Source of the DNA: Bacillus sp. RO1 | GTDB taxonomy: Bacteria; Bacillota; Bacilli; Bacillales; Bacillaceae_I | Assembly (NCBI RefSeq): GCF_012524115.1 | Contig: NZ_JAAZWB010000060.1 | Span: 1-64,000 of the forward strand | Direction of reading: 5' to 3' | Length of the DNA stretch: 64,000 bases | In this document: one piece after another, positions 59,868 to 64,000 of the stretch | How positions within the stretch are numbered: the first letter of the stretch is position 1 | Layout: the number at the start of each line of letters is the position of its first letter | Notes under the pieces: generated by a model | The model's database searches: none | What the model was told of the DNA's origin: nothing | The model's input: only the letters and a program-made list of their open reading frames with translations | Position numbers and translations under genes: made by a program

Positions 59868-59900
59868 ATGTATCTATTTTTTAGCATAGTTCCAAGTGTC

Positions 59901-60197
59901 TTACACTTGCATTCTCATGATTTCCTGATATGCTTCTACACCCTTGTTTCTTACTTCCATCGTAAGCGACATGGCTACACTTGCCTTTTGCTGGGCAATC
60001 AATACGTCATGGAGTTCTACTCCTTCATTATTGACGAGCTTGGTAGTAATTTGATTGGATGCTACTTGTGCATTGTTGACTTCATTCAAAGCATCCTTCA
60101 AATAGGTAGAAAACTGTTGATGCACATCGCCACTGGTTTTCTGAACACTATTTAGATTCTGAAACATCTGATTAGAATTTGCTATTTTAGTAATCAT
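59901..60197 (-). CDS. fliE: Flagellar hook-basal body complex protein FliE
   Basis: Links the MS ring to the rod. The 98-residue protein has the FliE landmarks FSTYLKDALNEVNNAQV, DVLIAQQKASVAMSLTMEVRNK and ends near YQEIMRMQV. It follows flgC by 15 bp. A short AAGTGT/ACACTT hairpin spans its stop codon. Confidence 0.96.
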   Translation of the reverse strand: MITKIANSNQMFQNLNSVQKTSGDVHQQFSTYLKDALNEVNNAQVASNQITTKLVNNEGVELHDVLIAQQKASVAMSLTMEVRNKGVEAYQEIMRMQV

Positions 60198-60212
60198 CTA
60201 TTAACCCTCCAC

Positions 60213-60665
60213 CTATTTACCAAGTTCCAGCGTTTTCATCATGATCCCTTTAGAAGCATTAAATACCGTTACATTGGCTTCATAAGACCTTGATGCACTC
60301 ATTAGGTCCACCATTTCTTTTAGAGGATCGACATTCGGGAGCTGAACATATCCTTCTTCATTTGCATCCGGGTGCTCCGGCTCGAACATAAGGCGGAAAG
60401 GAGCATCATCCTCTTTTATCCTTGTCACTTTCACGCCACTACCAAATCCATTACCTGTTCCAGAAGCTTTTTGCAAATAGGATTGGAAACTGTTTTCCTT
60501 TGGTGCAGTTTCCACCAACTTCCTCCTGTAAGGTTCCCACTGCCCGTTGCGGTATTCACCTCGTGTTGAATCAACATTTGCCATGTTAGAGGATATGACA
60601 TCCATTCTGAGCCTCTGGGCTGTCAGTGCAGAAGCAGAGATATTCATGCTTTTAAACATAGACAT
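60213..60665 (-). CDS. flgC: Flagellar basal-body rod protein FlgC
   Basis: Proximal rod subunit. The 150 residues show the N-terminal rod motif (NISASALTAQRLRMDVISSN) and the C-terminal D0 helix (PNVDPLKEMVDLMSASRSYEAN). The ATG at 60665 has a strong AAAGGAGG 9 bases upstream and overlaps the flgB stop by one base; length equals B. subtilis FlgC. Confidence 0.97.
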   Translation of the reverse strand: MSMFKSMNISASALTAQRLRMDVISSNMANVDSTRGEYRNGQWEPYRRKLVETAPKENSFQSYLQKASGTGNGFGSGVKVTRIKEDDAPFRLMFEPEHPDANEEGYVQLPNVDPLKEMVDLMSASRSYEANVTVFNASKGIMMKTLELGK

Positions 60666-61054
60666 CACGATCTACCTCCTTTAATCACGTTCTGAAGCGA
60701 TTGAAACTTCCCGCTCATTTGATCGATTAAGGTGTAATAATAAATTTGATTTTCAGCCAAGTCTGACATTTCTTTATCTATGTCGACATTATTGCCGTTA
60801 TGTGAGTAGGAATACGATGTGCTATCCATTCTAAAAGCGTTATTTGAACTGCCCGAAAATTCTCTATGTCTGTTATCTGTCTTATTTGCTGTAAGTGCTT
60901 TTTGGTAAGTTTCTCCAAAAGTAGGCTTTATTTCTTTGCGTTTGAAATTTGGTGTATCAACGTTTGCGATATTATGTGAAATGGCTTTATGTTTTGCACC
61001 TGAATACTGTATACCTTTTTCCAATGCTTGGATTGATGTCGAAAAAATATTCAT
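60665..61054 (-). CDS. flgB: Flagellar basal-body rod protein FlgB
   Basis: First gene of the fla/che operon and a rod subunit. The 129 residues have the rod motif HKAISHNIANVDTPNFKRKE and end with the C-terminal helix QIYYYTLIDQMSGKF. The ATG at 61054 has GGGGG about 5-6 bases upstream; a start six codons earlier overlaps that site. Length matches B. subtilis FlgB. Confidence 0.97.
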   Translation of the reverse strand: MNIFSTSIQALEKGIQYSGAKHKAISHNIANVDTPNFKRKEIKPTFGETYQKALTANKTDNRHREFSGSSNNAFRMDSTSYSYSHNGNNVDIDKEMSDLAENQIYYYTLIDQMSGKFQSLQNVIKGGRS

Positions 61055-61097
61055 TAGTACCCCCATAAACAAATCTTTTGTTACGAATTATATATAT

Positions 61098-61124
61098 TTG
61101 TCGAATTATGTATGTATGCTTTTA
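61098..61124 (-). promoter_or_regulatory. Candidate sigma-D promoter of the fla/che operon
   Basis: On the minus strand TAAA (61121-61124), 15-bp spacer, TTCGACAA (61098-61105). This matches the sigma-D pattern (TAAA, then GCCGATAA) at five of eight -10 positions. In B. subtilis the operon also has a sigma-D promoter next to the sigma-A one, giving positive feedback. Confidence 0.35.
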
Positions 61125-61152
61125 TTGTAAATTAAGGTAACCAATATGTCTA
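61124..61152 (-). promoter_or_regulatory. Sigma-A promoter of the fla/che operon
   Basis: On the minus strand TAGACA (61147-61152), 17-bp spacer, TACAAT (61124-61129); each hexamer matches consensus at five of six positions. The predicted start is near 61117, about 63 nt before flgB. It is the only good promoter seen in the 61073-61260 stretch. Confidence 0.6.
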
Positions 61153-61260
61153 TGTGTCAATTGTTAAAAAAAATCGTCAATTTGGCTCATTTTACCCACT
61201 AGGTACATAGACCTATAACTATATCAGAATAAGAAAGGTCCTATAAATAACTTGTTCGCC

Positions 61261-61390
61261 GCTGTTGATTTCCGCAATTGGCTTCGCTTTCCTATTGGCA
61301 CTGCTGGAGCCTCCTCGGCCTTAGCCTGCGGGGTCTCCACCTAGCGCTATCTCCCTCAGGAGTCTTCGCATTTTGCTCCAATCCACAGCT
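61261..61390. repeat. Palindromic intergenic repeat upstream of the fla/che promoter
   Basis: Ends GCTGTTGATT and AATCCACAGC, with the shared internal blocks seen at 19418-19544 and 31565-31691 (GGCTTCGCTTTCC, GAGCCTCCTCGGC, CTGCGGGGTCTCCACCTAGC). One end has diverged by a single base. It has no gene and lies about 110 bp upstream of the promoter. Confidence 0.85.
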
Positions 61391-61477
61391 AGAAATCGTA
61401 AGTAAAAAAGGTTATCACTATTTCAGTTAACCCGGTTAGTATACTTTCCATTAACCTCCGAAGAATGAGATTACCTT

Positions 61478-61603
61478 GATGATTGGAGTGGAAGGCGCGT
61501 AGACGCCCGCGGGAGGAAGGGACAGGTGAGACCCCTGAAGCGTTGTGAGGAGGCTCACGGACCGCCCGCAGGCAAGCGAAGCGCCTGGAACGGAAATCAA
61601 CGG
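61478..61603. repeat. Palindromic intergenic repeat, divergent member
   Basis: About 126 bp in inverse orientation to the neighbouring copy: starts near GATTGGAGTGGAAGGCGCG and ends CTGGAACGGAAATCAACGG. It shares GGTGAGACCCC, GAGGAGGCTCACGG and GCAAGCGAAGCGCCTGGAAC blocks with the family. With 61261-61390 it makes a head-to-head pair between codY and flgB. Confidence 0.78.
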
Positions 61604-61625
61604 TTTATATACTCCCTCAAGTTAA

Positions 61626-61675
61626 ACCAAAAAGGGTCTGACTCTTCTGCATGTTGCAGATAGGAGTCAGACCCT
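61626..61675 (-). terminator. Rho-independent terminator of codY
   Basis: Perfect 12-bp stem (AGGGTCTGACTC at 61633-61644, GAGTCAGACCCT at 61664-61675) with a 19-base loop that itself can form a short hairpin (CTGCA/TGCAG), followed by UUUUU in the minus-strand RNA. It begins 17 bp after the codY stop. Confidence 0.92.
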
Positions 61676-61691
61676 TATTCTATGGTTATTA

Positions 61692-62471
61692 TTAATGTGA
61701 TTTAAGTTTGGAAAGTTCAAATAGGAACTTGTCGTTTAGGACTTTAATGTAAGTACCTTTCATTCCTAGTGAACGGGATTCGATTACACCAGCACTTTCT
61801 AATTTTCTCAGAGCGTTAACGATAACAGAACGAGTGATTCCCACACGGTCCGCAATTTTACTTGCTACTAGAAGACCTTCTTTTCCATCAAGCTCTTCAA
61901 AGATATGCTCAATTGCTTCAAGCTCACTGTAAGATAGAGAGCTGATTGCCATTTGTACAACAGCTTTGCTTCTTGCTTCTTCTTCAATTTCTTCTGCTTT
62001 CTCACGTAGAATTTCCATACCTACAACGGTCGCACCATATTCCGCCAAGATTAAATCATCATCAGAGAATGGCTCTTGAAGACGTGCAAGGATAAGAGTA
62101 CCTAAACGCTCTCCTCCACCGATAATTGGTACGATTGTCGTTAAACCTGATTTGAATAATTCCTTGTTCTCTACAGGGAAAGCTGTATATTCACTTTCCA
62201 CATCCAAGTTTGAAGATGTTTCAGAGATATTGAATAAGTTTTTTGTATACTCTTCAGGGAATTGACGATCTTCAAGCATCTTGATCATACGCTCGTTCTC
62301 AATCTGTTGGTTAATGGAATAGCCTAATAGTTTTCCACGGCGGGATAATACAAAAACATTTGCTTCAATAACATTGCAAAGTGTTTCCGACATTTCCTTA
62401 AAGTTAACTGGTTTACCAGCCGCTCTTTGCAGCATAGCATTGATGGTTCTTGTTTTTTGTAATAATGGCAT
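61692..62471 (-). CDS. codY: GTP-sensing global transcriptional repressor CodY
   Basis: Represses nutrient-scavenging, and in B. subtilis flagellar, genes when GTP and branched-chain amino acids are plentiful. The 259 residues comprise an N-terminal GAF-like ligand domain (1-155) and a C-terminal winged helix-turn-helix ([20 protein letters not shown], about 203-222). It lies 25 bp after hslU and ends at a strong terminator, upstream of the fla/che promoter it may control. Confidence 0.98.
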   Translation of the reverse strand: MPLLQKTRTINAMLQRAAGKPVNFKEMSETLCNVIEANVFVLSRRGKLLGYSINQQIENERMIKMLEDRQFPEEYTKNLFNISETSSNLDVESEYTAFPVENKELFKSGLTTIVPIIGGGERLGTLILARLQEPFSDDDLILAEYGATVVGMEILREKAEEIEEEARSKAVVQMAISSLSYSELEAIEHIFEELDGKEGLLVASKIADRVGITRSVIVNALRKLESAGVIESRSLGMKGTYIKVLNDKFLFELSKLKSH

Positions 62472-62496
62472 GTTTATTTCCTCCTAAAAATCTGCT

Positions 62497-63897
62497 CTAT
62501 AAAATAAATTGGCTTAAATCTTTATTTTTTACAATATTACCTAGTTTTTCGTCCACATATTTCGGTGTGATGACGATTTTCTCTAGATTGATATCCGGCG
62601 CTTCAAATGATAGGTCCTCCAACAACTTCTCTAGAATCGTATGAAGTCGACGGGCACCGATATTATCAGTATCTTGGTTCACTTGGAACGCTACTTCAGC
62701 TAGTTTACGAATAGCATCGTCAGAAAATTCGACTTTTATACCTTCCGTTTCCAATAATGCCGTATATTGTTTAAGTAAAGCATTATCCGGCTCGACTAAA
62801 ATTCTTACAAAATCATCTATGGATAGTTTGGTCAATTCCACACGAATCGGAAAGCGACCTTGCAATTCCGGAATGAGATCAGATGGCTTGGCGATATGGA
62901 AGGCACCGGCTGAAATAAATAAAACATGATCTGTCTTTACTTGGCCGTATTTTGTGACAACGGTTGATCCTTCCACAATTGGAAGAATATCACGTTGTAC
63001 ACCTTCCCGAGATACATCCGCGGAAGAACCACTGTTCTTTTTCGCGATTTTATCGATTTCATCAATGAAAATGATCCCACTTTGTTCTGCTCGGTTCACA
63101 GCTTCTTGAGTCACTTCATCCATATCAATGAGCTTTTGTGCTTCTTCATGGGCAAGAACCGGTCTTGCCTCACGGACTGTAAGCTTTCTTTTCTTCGTTT
63201 TCTTCGGCATTAGATTACTTAGGGCATCCTGCATGTTCATGCCCATTTGTTCCATACCCGAGCCTTGTAACATATCAAACATGGACCCTTGCTGTTCTTC
63301 CACTTCCACCGTCACATAACGGTCTTCTAGTTCACCTAGAGCAAGTTGATGGGCCACTCTTCTTCTTTGTTCTTTAATAGATACTTCTTCTTGCTTTTCC
63401 TGCTCATCCGTATCATTTGAGCTTGCATTTCCTCCAAAAAACATCTCAAGCGGATTTTTATATGACGCGCTTTTTTGTTTGCCTGGAACCAATAGTTCCA
63501 CCAATCGCTTGTTTGCATTTTCCAAGGCTTTTTCTTTCACACTCGCCATCTTTTCTTCTTTTACAAGACGGACGGATGTTTCCACCAAATCGCGTACCAT
63601 TGATTCAACATCACGGCCCACATAGCCTACTTCTGTGAACTTCGTTGCTTCTACTTTGATGAATGGCGCACCAACAAGCTTTGCGATTCTGCGGGCAATT
63701 TCGGTCTTTCCGACACCAGTCGGTCCGATCATTAGAATGTTCTTAGGAACTACTTCATCCCGAAGGCTGCCTTTAAGCAGGCTCCTTCTATATCTGTTTC
63801 TAAGAGCAACCGCAACCGCTTTTTTCGCATTGGTCTGACCTACAATATATTGATCGAGCATATCTACTATTTGCCTAGGGGTTAATTTTGTACTCAT
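62497..63897 (-). CDS. hslU: ATP-dependent protease ATPase subunit HslU (ClpY)
   Basis: Hexameric AAA+ unfoldase that feeds the HslV (CodW/ClpQ) peptidase. The 466 residues start [20 protein letters not shown], with Walker A GPTGVGKT (about 57-64), an intermediate domain (about 110-250), Walker [13 protein letters not shown], sensor [11 protein letters not shown] and the C-terminal FIL tail that docks in HslV. AAGGCGG lies 8 bases before the ATG; a GTG two codons earlier is less likely. Confidence 0.98.
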   Translation of the reverse strand: MSTKLTPRQIVDMLDQYIVGQTNAKKAVAVALRNRYRRSLLKGSLRDEVVPKNILMIGPTGVGKTEIARRIAKLVGAPFIKVEATKFTEVGYVGRDVESMVRDLVETSVRLVKEEKMASVKEKALENANKRLVELLVPGKQKSASYKNPLEMFFGGNASSNDTDEQEKQEEVSIKEQRRRVAHQLALGELEDRYVTVEVEEQQGSMFDMLQGSGMEQMGMNMQDALSNLMPKKTKKRKLTVREARPVLAHEEAQKLIDMDEVTQEAVNRAEQSGIIFIDEIDKIAKKNSGSSADVSREGVQRDILPIVEGSTVVTKYGQVKTDHVLFISAGAFHIAKPSDLIPELQGRFPIRVELTKLSIDDFVRILVEPDNALLKQYTALLETEGIKVEFSDDAIRKLAEVAFQVNQDTDNIGARRLHTILEKLLEDLSFEAPDINLEKIVITPKYVDEKLGNIVKNKDLSQFIL

Positions 63898-63914
63898 GTT
63901 CACAACCGCCTTTT

Positions 63915-64000
63915 CTATAGTTCTTCTACAATGATATTGTCATTCGTGTACACGCAAATCTCTCCAGCTGTTTCCAAGGAGGCTTTTGCTATCTCACGTG
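63915..64000 (-). CDS. hslV: ATP-dependent protease peptidase subunit HslV, C-terminal end only
   Basis: The window edge cuts this gene. The last 27 codons before the TAG stop at 63915-63917 read [20 protein letters not shown] and then NIIVEEL, the usual C-terminus of HslV (ClpQ/CodW). It ends 17 bp before the hslU start, the standard hslVU pair. Confidence 0.9.
   Translation of the reverse strand, partial: REIAKASLETAGEICVYTNDNIIVEEL

Noticed and set aside
61155-61160. Perfect TTGACA as -35 of the fla/che operon
   Set aside because: No acceptable -10 lies 16-18 bp downstream; the nearest AT-rich hexamers are at 20 and 25 bp. TAGACA with TACAAT at 17 bp is better.

Overview
The window is a chromosomal segment of a low-GC, spore-forming, motile Gram-positive bacterium of the family Bacillaceae. 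Every gene I can support lies on the minus strand, and the order from hslV down to dapA is, gene for gene, that of the Bacillus subtilis hslUV-codY-fla/che-rpsB-tsf-pyrH-polC-nusA-infB-pnp-dap region. Protein lengths and motifs also fit B. subtilis closely. The genus cannot be fixed from sequence reading alone; the dipicolinate synthase genes show a sporulating lineage.

Layout, in the direction of transcription (high to low coordinates). 64000-61630: C-terminus of hslV, then hslU and codY, closed by a strong terminator. 61625-61055: a gene-free stretch with two palindromic intergenic repeats and the candidate promoters of the flagellar operon. 61054-33654: the 32-gene fla/che operon (flgB flgC fliE-K ylxF flgD flgE flbD fliL fliM fliY cheY fliO-R flhB flhA flhF flhG cheB cheA cheW cheC cheD sigD swrB), covering rod, MS ring, switch, export gate, hook, chemotaxis and the late flagellar sigma factor. 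33640-31740: rpsB and tsf, with a promoter and terminators. 31513-19693: pyrH, frr, uppS, cdsA, dxr, rasP, proS, polC (nucleotide, ribosome recycling, isoprenoid and phospholipid synthesis, intramembrane proteolysis, replication). 19260-11667: rimP nusA rnpM(ylxR) ylxQ infB ylxP rbfA truB ribF, behind a good sigma-A promoter and a leader with a terminator-like hairpin. 11564-6196: rpsO, pnp, ylxY, mlpA, ymxH. 5665-672: dpaA dpaB asd dapG dapA, the aspartate to dihydrodipicolinate to dipicolinate route.

The coding content is conserved housekeeping. The unusual material is mostly non-coding. Two independent tandem arrays with the same 52-bp period, each unit holding a hairpin, bracket the dpaA-dapA cluster. 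A family of about 130-bp palindromic intergenic repeats occurs seven times; two copies are interrupted, one by a 217-bp insertion that itself carries a second repeat and is flanked by a 7-bp direct repeat. The fliE-fliF gap can form two mutually exclusive helices, one abutting the fliF ribosome binding site. Among proteins, the hook protein FlgE is almost twice its usual length because of a roughly 200-residue helical-looking insertion, and the deacetylase-like YlxY lacks canonical catalytic residues. I saw no phage, transposase gene, CRISPR array, tRNA or rRNA.
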